64,000 nucleotides of DNA from Lujinxingia vulgaris. GTDB taxonomy: Bacteria > Myxococcota_A > Bradymonadia > Bradymonadales > Bradymonadaceae. The position numbers were made by a program, and so were the translations under genes. Location of the stretch: contig NZ_VOSL01000011.1 of assembly GCF_007997005.1 (NCBI RefSeq), positions 22,676 through 86,675 on the forward strand, read 5' to 3'. Below are positions 50,948-58,878 of the stretch, one piece after another (within the stretch, counting starts at the first letter, position 1; the number at the start of each line of letters is the position of its first letter). A model generated the notes under the pieces. It ran no database searches. It was not told where the DNA came from and saw only the letters and a list, made by a program, of their open reading frames with translations.

Positions 50948-52378
50948 TCAGCCCTGCTCGGCGCTCTCCACCAGGCGCGCCGAGCGAAGCGCATCGCCCA
51001 GGGTGCGGGCCGTCTCAACCTTGAGCTCACCCAGCGCCCCGGCGTGCGCATCCACGAAAGTCTCAATCCCCGGGGCGTTGCCCCGCGGGCTCAGCGCGCG
51101 TTTGAACCCCAACTTCTTCGCCTCCACCAGACGCCCCACCGCCTGGCTCACCGCGCGAACCTCCCCCGTCAAACCTAACTCCCCAAACGTCACCGTATCC
51201 TGCGGCAACGCACGGTTGCGAAAGCTCGACACGATCGCCAACGCGATCCCCAGGTCGGCCGCTGGCTCCACCACCTTCACCCCCCCGGCCACATTCACAA
51301 ACACATCGTGCCCGCCCACCTTCAACCCGGCGCGCTTCTCAATGATGTTGAGCAAGAGCATCACCCGGCCCTGATCCACCCCGATCGCGGTGATCCGCGG
51401 GGGCCCGTAGTTGTTGGCACTCACCAGCGCCTGCACCTCCACCAGCAAGGGCCGCGTCCCTTCCACAACCGGCACCACCGCGCTCCCCGGCGCTCCGAGC
51501 GGCCGCTCCGCCAGAAACATCGCCGACGGATTCTCCACCCCGTGCAACCCGTCGCCACGCATCTCAAACACCCCGATCTCGTTCGTCGACCCGTAACGGT
51601 TCTTCACCGCCCTCAAGATCCGAAAATTTAACCCGGCCTGCCCCTCAAAATAGAGCACCGTATCCACCATATGCTCCAGCACCTTCGGACCGGCGATCGC
51701 CCCCTCCTTCGTCACATGACCCACCAGGATCGTGGGCATCTGCAACCCCTTTGCCAGCTGCGTCAGTGTCCCGGTCACCTCCCGAAGCTGCGCCACACTC
51801 CCCGGCGACGACGTCAACCGCTCGGTCGCCAGCGTCTGAATCGAGTCCAGCACCAGCAAATCCGGCTTATGCTCCTCCAGCAACGCCTCCACCCGCTCCA
51901 GGCTCGTCTCCCCCACCACCTGAACCTGGCCCACCTCCACATTCAAGCGCGCCCCCCGCATCTTAATCTGCCCCATGCTCTCCTCCCCGGAGACATAGAG
52001 CACGTCCATCCCCTGCTCTGCTAGAATCCCGGCGACCTGCAACGACAACGTCGACTTGCCGATGCCCGGATCCCCCCCCAGCAACACCACGCCCCCGCGC
52101 ATAAAGCCCCCGCCCAGCACCCGATCCAGCTCCTCCACCCCGCTAAAGATGCGTTCGCCCTTTTCCGTCACAACATCCGACAGGCGTACCGGTTTGGCGC
52201 CCCCCTCCGCACCATATCCCGCCCGCTTACCGGCGGCGGCCTGCTCGCTGGCCGACGGCCGCTCGCGCACCTCCTCTTCCAGCGTGTTCCAGTCCTCGCA
52301 ACCCGGGCACTTTCCCATCCATTTGGGCGACTCATGCCCACAGCTACTGCAGACGTACAGGGTGCGCGCTTTGGCCAT
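50948..52378 (-). CDS. radA: DNA repair protein RadA (Sms)
   Basis: RadA is a hexameric helicase that helps branch migration in recombination. The 476-residue protein has the N-terminal zinc finger CSSCGHESPKWMGKCPGC, Walker A GGDPGIGKST, the RadA-specific KNRYGSTNEIGVF motif and the Lon-like C-terminal domain (GGVKVVEPAADLGIALAIVS). All signature motifs are intact. It lies 9 bases after the OmpA-like gene on the same strand and is probably translated from the same mRNA. Confidence 0.96.
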   Translation of the reverse strand: MAKARTLYVCSSCGHESPKWMGKCPGCEDWNTLEEEVRERPSASEQAAAGKRAGYGAEGGAKPVRLSDVVTEKGERIFSGVEELDRVLGGGFMRGGVVLLGGDPGIGKSTLSLQVAGILAEQGMDVLYVSGEESMGQIKMRGARLNVEVGQVQVVGETSLERVEALLEEHKPDLLVLDSIQTLATERLTSSPGSVAQLREVTGTLTQLAKGLQMPTILVGHVTKEGAIAGPKVLEHMVDTVLYFEGQAGLNFRILRAVKNRYGSTNEIGVFEMRGDGLHGVENPSAMFLAERPLGAPGSAVVPVVEGTRPLLVEVQALVSANNYGPPRITAIGVDQGRVMLLLNIIEKRAGLKVGGHDVFVNVAGGVKVVEPAADLGIALAIVSSFRNRALPQDTVTFGELGLTGEVRAVSQAVGRLVEAKKLGFKRALSPRGNAPGIETFVDAHAGALGELKVETARTLGDALRSARLVESAEQG

Positions 52379-52387
52379 CGACTCTCC

Positions 52388-54571
52388 TTACTCCTCAGTG
52401 CTCGGGATCTTGAACTCAACCCGGCGATTCAAGCTGCGATTGCGGTTGGACGTATTCGGAACCAGCGGACGCTCTGAACCAAACCCTTGCGCCCCCAGAC
52501 GCTCCAGGCGAATCCCACGCTCCACAAGGTAGTTGCGAACCTCTTCGGCGCGGGCCTGCGACAGCTCCATGTTGAACTCGCTATCACCCACGTCGTCGGT
52601 ATGCCCCTCAATCTGAACCAGCTCGATCTGGGGGTTCTCCAACAGCACCGCCGCCACCTGATTGAGCACGTTGAACGAGCGCTCCAGAATCGTCGCCGCC
52701 CCTGTCTCAAAGTAGATACGCTCGTTGATGCGAATCTCTTCCTCGCTCAACTCAACCAGCTGCTCACCGGCCTCCGAGAGCGAGAGCACCATCTGCATCT
52801 CCGCGTCCGGCTCCAGGCTCACGTCCTGGCCAGCCGTCAGATACCCTTCGGCCTTCGCGGCCACGGTGTACTCCCCGGACTGCAACTCCGCCTCAAAGCG
52901 CCCCTCCTCATCGGTCATCACCTCAACAGGCCCATCCTCACCGCTCAAGCGCACCGTAGCATTGGCCAGTGGCCCGCCCTCGGCATCGGTCACCTGCCCG
53001 CGAACCCACGCCTGACGCGGAAGCGGAGTCAGCTTCACCTCCAACGTCCCTTCGCCCTCAACCACCGTGGTGCTCGCGACGGCCTCCTCATAGTGCGGAT
53101 GCACCACGCGCAGCTCCAGCGCCTCACCCGGCTCAAACCCGTAGGAGCGGAACACACCGTTCTCCGCCCCACTCAGCTGACCGGCAAGCGTCTGGTTGGT
53201 GTAGTAAATTCGCGCATCCCCTACCGGCTCGCCAGTCTCGGCATTGACAACCGTGCCGACCACGTAACCAAGGGTAGGCTCCACCTCGACGACTTTCTCA
53301 ACTTCACGCTCTTCAATGATGATCTTGGGACCACTCGTATCAATGTTCCAGCTCATCCCGAAGATCACGTTATAGGGCAGCGTCACCGGAAGCCCTTCCG
53401 CATCCGAGCTCGTCAGCCCCAGATCCACCCCGGCGTGCAACCCGAGATTCTCCAGCGGCTCGGCCTTCAAGCCCACGCTGATCTTCTGCGGGAACGCCGC
53501 CCCGCCGATATCCGACACACACGCCAGCGCACGGTCCTCATCACACACTCCGCCTCGCCCGTTAACCGGCACCGCCAGCTGATAGCCCACAAAAGGCGTC
53601 ACATACGGCAAGGGAACTTCCGCACCGATCCCGAACTCCACCAGATCATACGCCGAGATCCCGTACGCGAAGCGCTCCACCCGGTCGAGCTGCACGCCCT
53701 CCGGCACCAGGTTCTCACTCTGGTCAAAGCGATAGCCCACATTGAAGTGACCCACCACAGGAACATCCCCGCCTCCCTGCTGCTGACTCATCTCACCGAT
53801 ATCAAAGCTCGCCAGAAAACGCGGACGCAGGCTCAGCGAGGAAGCCGACAGCCCCACCCCGCCAAAGCCCGAGGGCATAAACAGGTTCAAGTCACCACCG
53901 AGCCACACCCCCGGCGACACCTCGTAGCGCCCGATCACACCCGCGCTCACATCCCCCTGCGAGAGCATCGCCTGCGGGCGACCAAACGTGTTGATGTTGT
54001 TGCGCGCCTGCATCCTGAAGTTGAACCCGAAGTTCTCCACAATCTGACCGCTGACCGCCACGTTACCACTCAACGTCCGGTTCTCATCATTCAACCGAAT
54101 CACGTTCGACCCGCCGGACGCTTCCCCCAGAAAACCGACCTGGAACATCAACGCCCCGGGACTAATCGCCGACGCGATCCCGTGAAAGCCCGGCGCCCCC
54201 TCAAGGTTCATGCTCGGAGAGATACGCACGCGCTCCGCCTCAACCGGCTCCTCGCCTTCATCGGTGACCGCACCGGCACCCTCATCGCTCGCAACCGCAG
54301 CGTCGTCTTCAACCTCGGCTCCGTCATCTTCTGTCTCGGCCTCCGCGACGACCTCCGCAGCTTCGGCCTCGTCCGAGGGCGCCTCCTCAACGGCCGCATC
54401 CTCAGCGGGAGCCTCCTCCTCCGCTGGCGCATCAACCTCCTCAGTCGACTCCGCCGGCGGCGCCTCATTCCACATATCTTCCGCACTCGGCAGCCCTTGA
54501 GCCGAAGCCGAGGTCGAAGTCATCATCGCGATCGCAATAAGCGCGCCGAGCGCGCGTTCTTTCGTTGTCAT
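52388..54571 (-). CDS. OmpA-family outer-membrane protein with acidic N-terminal region and two carboxypeptidase-regulatory-like domains
   Basis: The 727-residue precursor has a signal peptide (ALGALIAIAMMTSTSASAQG), a highly acidic Ala/Glu/Asp region of about 90 residues, a beta-barrel-like middle region (about 150-430), two CarboxypepD_reg-like domains (VVGTVVNAETGEPVGDARIY; GQVTDAEGGPLANATVRLSG) and a C-terminal OmpA peptidoglycan-binding domain (IEGHTDDVGDSEFNMELSQA, with the conserved Asp and Arg). It probably connects outer membrane and peptidoglycan. The ATG at 54571 starts the signal; the frame is open to 54727. It is cotranscribed with radA. Confidence 0.87.
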   Translation of the reverse strand: MTTKERALGALIAIAMMTSTSASAQGLPSAEDMWNEAPPAESTEEVDAPAEEEAPAEDAAVEEAPSDEAEAAEVVAEAETEDDGAEVEDDAAVASDEGAGAVTDEGEEPVEAERVRISPSMNLEGAPGFHGIASAISPGALMFQVGFLGEASGGSNVIRLNDENRTLSGNVAVSGQIVENFGFNFRMQARNNINTFGRPQAMLSQGDVSAGVIGRYEVSPGVWLGGDLNLFMPSGFGGVGLSASSLSLRPRFLASFDIGEMSQQQGGGDVPVVGHFNVGYRFDQSENLVPEGVQLDRVERFAYGISAYDLVEFGIGAEVPLPYVTPFVGYQLAVPVNGRGGVCDEDRALACVSDIGGAAFPQKISVGLKAEPLENLGLHAGVDLGLTSSDAEGLPVTLPYNVIFGMSWNIDTSGPKIIIEEREVEKVVEVEPTLGYVVGTVVNAETGEPVGDARIYYTNQTLAGQLSGAENGVFRSYGFEPGEALELRVVHPHYEEAVASTTVVEGEGTLEVKLTPLPRQAWVRGQVTDAEGGPLANATVRLSGEDGPVEVMTDEEGRFEAELQSGEYTVAAKAEGYLTAGQDVSLEPDAEMQMVLSLSEAGEQLVELSEEEIRINERIYFETGAATILERSFNVLNQVAAVLLENPQIELVQIEGHTDDVGDSEFNMELSQARAEEVRNYLVERGIRLERLGAQGFGSERPLVPNTSNRNRSLNRRVEFKIPSTEE

Positions 54572-54741
54572 ATTCACTGGGATACCCCGTTGGTGACGCC
54601 GCCGGCGCCGTTTCGACGGACTTCTCGGTTGTTCTAAGCGGGCGAAGTATGGCACGCCGGGCCTGTTTTGCGAATCTATCAGCGAGCCCACCATCGCCCA
54701 CCAGCGCCCGACCTGCAAGTTTCCCACTTTATTGAGCCCCT

Positions 54742-56625
54742 ATGTGTCCCTCCTCCCCCTCCACGCGCAAAGACCACCACACGCCCCCAATCCTCCTTGT
54801 TGGCCACCGCGGGGTGGGAAAATCCACCCTGGGACGCCTCGCCGCTTCGCGGCTCGGACGCCCTTTCTTCGACCTCGACGACGTCATCGCCGAACAATCC
54901 GGCACGACAATCGACGACCTCGTCGCCCGCGACATCGAGTCCTTCCGCACCATCGAGGCCCGCACCGCCCGCACCCTGACCGCACAAACCAACGCGCCGA
55001 TCATCGCCGCCGGCGCTGGTCTCAACACCTTGCCCCCGGGCGCCATCATCATCTGGATCAGCCGCGACGGCTGGCAATCCACCGTCGCCTCGAGCAACCG
55101 CCCCCGCGTCCGCCCCGAACTCTCGCTCGATGAAGAACACCGGTGGATGATTCGCACCCGCGAGCCACACTGGCTCGACGCCGCACACCTCAAACTGAGC
55201 ATCCCCAGAGCTCGCACGATCGAGCGCGCCGCCGAAGACCTCGCCACCCTCATCGACTGGGTGTCTCAGGTCCCTCGCTCCCCTCTAGCCCCCCGCACCG
55301 CCCTCGTCCCTTTCATCCCCGACGATCTCTGCCGGGCTCTCCACGATCGCGCCCTCCTGGACATGGGCAGAGTCGAAGTTCGCAGCGATATCTTCCCGAC
55401 GCTCCCCGCTCCTGACGAGCTCCTCCAGAACAATCACCACCCCGGCGACCTCCTCCTCTCCCTGCGCACCCCCGATCCCCGCTGGCTACGCAACATCCCC
55501 GAAGCCGGAGCCTGGGACATCGATCTACGCTTCCTCCCCGACACCCTGCGCCACATCGACGACCTTCGTCCCCATCTCCCCGCCTCACTCATCCTCTCCG
55601 CACACCCGGCACACCCCGCTCCGGCCGACCTCTCCGAACTTTTCGACGGCGCGGGCGTCCTGGCAACCGCCTTCAACATCGCTCCCGAACGCATCACCCT
55701 CAAATACGCCCCGCTGGCCCCCGATGCCGCCGCCATCCGCGCCGCCCTCGACACGCGCGCCACCTTCGACGCCGGCCCTCACCCCTTCGCCATCATCCCC
55801 CAGGGCCCCCGCGCCGCCTGGGTCCGCCACCTTTTGAGCGCCACCAACGCTCTTCACTACCTCCCCGTCGGACTCGCCAGCCGCAACCCCGACCACCCCT
55901 CCGCCCTCGATCTCCAAAACGTCCTGCCCTCCCTCACATCACCAACCCCCACCCGCTTCGACGCCCTCATCGGCGACCCCGTCGCCCGGAGCCAGGGCGA
56001 CCTCTGGCACCGACGCGCCGCTCTGCGCTCCGAGAGCCCCGACAACGAGCACCACCTGGGCTACCTCAAGATCCCCACCCCCGCAGACGACCTCCCCGAC
56101 ACACTCGCGCTCCTCCATCACATCAACATCCGTGGCGTCTCCGTCACCTCGCCACTCAAACGTCACGTTGCCCGCCATATCGGCGCCGACCACGCCCTCA
56201 ACACCCTCCGCCGCACACCCCACGGATGGGCCGGCACCGACACCGACCACATCGGCATGCGCGCCTCGCTTCAGGCCCTCATCGGCGCCGGCATCACACC
56301 CGGCCCCACCCTGATCTTCGGCCAGGGCGGCGTCAGCCCCGCACTTCTACGCGCACTCGAGGACTCCGACTTCTCCGTCGTCGCGCACCTCTCCGCTCGC
56401 GCCGGCTGGGACAGCGCCCCCGACAACCTCCCTCCCCTTTCCCTGATCATCAACGCCGCCGCATCCTTCGCCCACACCGCGGCCGGCTCCCCTCCTCCCG
56501 CTCAAGCCTGGCTCGACCTCCACTACGCCAACGTGCAACCTCCCCCTTACGCGACCCTTCACCTCGGCGGCGACACCTTCTTCGACGCCCAGGCCCTCGC
56601 ACAACGATCCTTCTGGAGCAGCTGA
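54742..56625 (+). CDS. Trifunctional shikimate-pathway fusion: shikimate kinase, 3-dehydroquinate dehydratase (type I), shikimate dehydrogenase
   Basis: One 627-residue protein joins three enzymes. Residues about 15-175: shikimate kinase, Walker A GHRGVGKST, FFDLDDVIAEQSG, FRTIEARTAR; the substrate-loop GGG is AGAG. About 185-385: type I dehydroquinase, with VEVRSD (Glu212, Arg214, Asp216), a His near 288 (LSAHPAHPAP) and the Schiff-base Lys321 (ITLKYAPLAPD). About 405-627: shikimate dehydrogenase with GDPVARSQGD, Lys473 (VSVTSPLKR), Asp502 (GTDTDHIG) and NADP loop GQGG; the second Ser of the SxS motif is Gly. Catalytic residues are kept in all three. It overlaps aroC by one base. The domain order equals the last three domains of fungal AROM. 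Confidence 0.85.
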   Translation: MCPSSPSTRKDHHTPPILLVGHRGVGKSTLGRLAASRLGRPFFDLDDVIAEQSGTTIDDLVARDIESFRTIEARTARTLTAQTNAPIIAAGAGLNTLPPGAIIIWISRDGWQSTVASSNRPRVRPELSLDEEHRWMIRTREPHWLDAAHLKLSIPRARTIERAAEDLATLIDWVSQVPRSPLAPRTALVPFIPDDLCRALHDRALLDMGRVEVRSDIFPTLPAPDELLQNNHHPGDLLLSLRTPDPRWLRNIPEAGAWDIDLRFLPDTLRHIDDLRPHLPASLILSAHPAHPAPADLSELFDGAGVLATAFNIAPERITLKYAPLAPDAAAIRAALDTRATFDAGPHPFAIIPQGPRAAWVRHLLSATNALHYLPVGLASRNPDHPSALDLQNVLPSLTSPTPTRFDALIGDPVARSQGDLWHRRAALRSESPDNEHHLGYLKIPTPADDLPDTLALLHHINIRGVSVTSPLKRHVARHIGADHALNTLRRTPHGWAGTDTDHIGMRASLQALIGAGITPGPTLIFGQGGVSPALLRALEDSDFSVVAHLSARAGWDSAPDNLPPLSLIINAAASFAHTAAGSPPPAQAWLDLHYANVQPPPYATLHLGGDTFFDAQALAQRSFWSS

Positions 56626-57665
56626 TGTTTGCAAACACCTTCGGAACGTACCTTCGACTGACCACCTTCGGTGAATCTCACGGCCCGGCGATGGGCGCCG
56701 TCATCGACGGCATGCCCGCCGGCGTCGACTTCGATCTTGCCACCCACCTCCAACCCCACCTCGACCGTCGACGTCCAGGCCAGTCCAACATCACCACCGC
56801 TCGCTCTGAAGCCGACCGCGCCCAACTTCTCAGCGGCGTCTTCGACGGCAAGACCCTCGGCACCCCCATCTGTGTCGTCGTCCACAACACTGACCAGCGC
56901 TCCCGCGACTACGACCCCAACTACTTCCGCCCCGGCCACGCCGATCGCACCTGGCAGGAGAAGTTCGGACACCGCGACCACCGCGGCGGCGGCCGCGCCT
57001 CCGGCCGTGAAACCCTCTGCCGCGTCATCGGAGGCGCCTTCGCCGCCCGCCTCCTCCCGGAGCAAACCCGCGTCGTGGCCTTCACCCACCAGATCGGCGA
57101 TCACATCGCCCTCTCCATCCCTGAAGACCTCACCACCGCACTCATCGACCAACACCCCACCCGCTGCCCAGACCTCAACGTCGCCGAGCGCATCGCTCAA
57201 GAACTCGTCGAGTGCAAATCACAGGGCGACTCCCGCGGCGGCGTCATAGAGCTCCGCATCGACCACTGCCCCATCGGTCTCGGAGAGCCCGTCTTCGCCA
57301 AACTCAAAGCGCGCCTCGCTGACGCCATGATGGGCATCGGCGCCGTCGTCGGCGTCTCCCTCGGCGACGCCCCCGCGGCCGCTTCCGCCCGCGGCGTCGA
57401 CTTCCACACCGGCATCCCCGGCGACGGCCCCACCGCCGGCATAAGCCCCGCCGCCAGCGGCATCCAGGGCGGCATCTCCAACGGTCAGAGAATCACCCTC
57501 CGCGTGTATTTCAAACCCGCCTCTACCATCGGCTCCATGGCGCGTGAAGGCCGCCACGACCCCTGCATCGTCCCCCGCGCCGTCCCCGTCGTCGAAGCCA
57601 TGGCAAACCTCGTCCTCGCCGACCTCCTCCTGGCCAGCCGACTCAACCAGCACCACAACCCCTGA
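56625..57665 (+). CDS. aroC: Chorismate synthase AroC
   Basis: Converts EPSP to chorismate with reduced FMN, the last step of the shikimate pathway. The 346-residue protein starts MFANTFGTYLRLTTFGESHG and contains GHADRTWQEKFGHRDHRGGG, GRASGRET and the C-terminal block RHDPCIVPRAVPVVEAMANL. The family motifs are complete; the length is at the short end of the usual 350-390. The ATG overlaps the stop of the fusion gene (TGATG). A longer open frame upstream lies inside that gene and is ignored. Confidence 0.96.
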   Translation: MFANTFGTYLRLTTFGESHGPAMGAVIDGMPAGVDFDLATHLQPHLDRRRPGQSNITTARSEADRAQLLSGVFDGKTLGTPICVVVHNTDQRSRDYDPNYFRPGHADRTWQEKFGHRDHRGGGRASGRETLCRVIGGAFAARLLPEQTRVVAFTHQIGDHIALSIPEDLTTALIDQHPTRCPDLNVAERIAQELVECKSQGDSRGGVIELRIDHCPIGLGEPVFAKLKARLADAMMGIGAVVGVSLGDAPAAASARGVDFHTGIPGDGPTAGISPAASGIQGGISNGQRITLRVYFKPASTIGSMAREGRHDPCIVPRAVPVVEAMANLVLADLLLASRLNQHHNP

Positions 57666-57939
57666 CCGACACTCCTGCGCTCACAACCATGCGCGCGTTC
57701 TCACTCAGCACCTGCAAATCCCATCCTCATCGTACAACAAACCCAACCTCCAACTTCATGGGAATGAGCCACCGCCCGTGCGAATTGAACCCACGCCATG
57801 AATGCGGTACGCATGCCGCCCGGCCGGGCCTGCCCTCGCGCCCCGACCCACACATACGCTTTGCTTTTGTTGACGTTCAGCACTTCTTACCCACGTGGAC
57901 GGCCTCCTCAGGCCCGCCATATCTGACTGGAGCTTCACC

Positions 57940-58848
57940 ATGAACCTGCTCGGGGTCCTTCCCTACTGGCAGCTCGGCCCCTGGGAGCTGGGTCCGCTCA
58001 CCCTCCACTCCTTCGGCCTCTCCGTCGCCATCGGCGTCGCCCTGGCCCTCTCCATCCTCGGCAGCCGTGGCCAGAAGATCCTGGGCGTCTCCGGCGACCG
58101 CATGCAAAACTTCGGCATGTGGCTGCTCATCTTCGGCTGGTGCTTCAGCCATGTCTTTGAAGTCGTGGCCTACCAGCCCCACATCATCCTCGAAGATCCC
58201 CTGGTCCTCTTTAAGGTCTGGGGCTCCATCTCCAGCGTCGGCGGCTTAATCGGCGGCGTCATCGCCTTCCTCATCTGGCGCGTACGTAACCCCTACGAAG
58301 ATCACATCGGCTGGTCCAACGTCGCCGCCTTTACGCTGCCCATCGCCTTCTTCTTCGGCCGCATCGGTTGCGCACTCGTCCACGATCACCCCGGCGCCGA
58401 CGCCACAGACTTCATCGTCTGGGAGTGGATCCGCTCGATCTTCGGTGACTCCCTCCCCGAAATCTGGCCCCTGGCCCTCCAATACCCCGACGGCGTGCCC
58501 CGCCACGACCTCGGCTTCTACGAGGCCATCGTCTTCTTCTTCCTCACCCTCTTCGTCCTCTACAAAGGCCGAAAGCCTCAGCGTCGCGGCTACTACCTCT
58601 GGACCCTGCCGCTGCTCTACGCCCCCTTCCGCTTCCTCTTCGACTTCCTCCGCGTCGCCCCCGGTGAAGCGGGCCTCCACGGCGACACCCGCTACCTGAT
58701 GCTCACCCCCGCTCAGTGGGTCGCCATCGGTATGTTCATCCTCGGCCTCTTCCTCTGGTCGAAGCTCCGCAACGAACCCGTCGAAACCTGGAAAGGGCTT
58801 GAGACTCCTCCTTCAGACAAAGACCAGCCCACGCCGTCATCAAAGTAA
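57940..58848 (+). CDS. Lgt-like protein (prolipoprotein diacylglyceryl transferase family), key residues changed
   Basis: The 302-residue membrane protein has the Lgt layout of about seven membrane segments and the start LGPLTLHSFGLSVAIGVALA. Canonical Lgt has an essential His-Gly-Gly and the signature GRxGNFxNxExxG; here the first reads SVGG and the signature is GRIGCALVHDHPG, with the Arg kept but His103, Asn146 and the Asn-Glu of E. coli Lgt replaced; the Tyr of the first helix is Phe. It carries HDHPG instead. It may be a divergent functional enzyme or a paralogue with another acyl or head-group substrate. GGAG at 57929-57932 supports the start at 57940. Confidence 0.75.
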   Translation: MNLLGVLPYWQLGPWELGPLTLHSFGLSVAIGVALALSILGSRGQKILGVSGDRMQNFGMWLLIFGWCFSHVFEVVAYQPHIILEDPLVLFKVWGSISSVGGLIGGVIAFLIWRVRNPYEDHIGWSNVAAFTLPIAFFFGRIGCALVHDHPGADATDFIVWEWIRSIFGDSLPEIWPLALQYPDGVPRHDLGFYEAIVFFFLTLFVLYKGRKPQRRGYYLWTLPLLYAPFRFLFDFLRVAPGEAGLHGDTRYLMLTPAQWVAIGMFILGLFLWSKLRNEPVETWKGLETPPSDKDQPTPSSK

Positions 58849-58878
58849 CCCGCACTCCATGCGCCGGGGAGGTGCACC

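Noticed and set aside
52487..54637. Plus-strand ORF of 716 codons antisense to the OmpA-like gene
   Set aside because: Arg/His/Leu-rich translation without motif, opposite to a gene with clear OmpA and signal-peptide features.
57770..57860. tRNA-like sequence on the minus strand (GGGTTCAATTCGCAC resembles a T arm)
   Set aside because: The T stem has a mismatch and no acceptor or D arm with matching sequence is found at the right distance.
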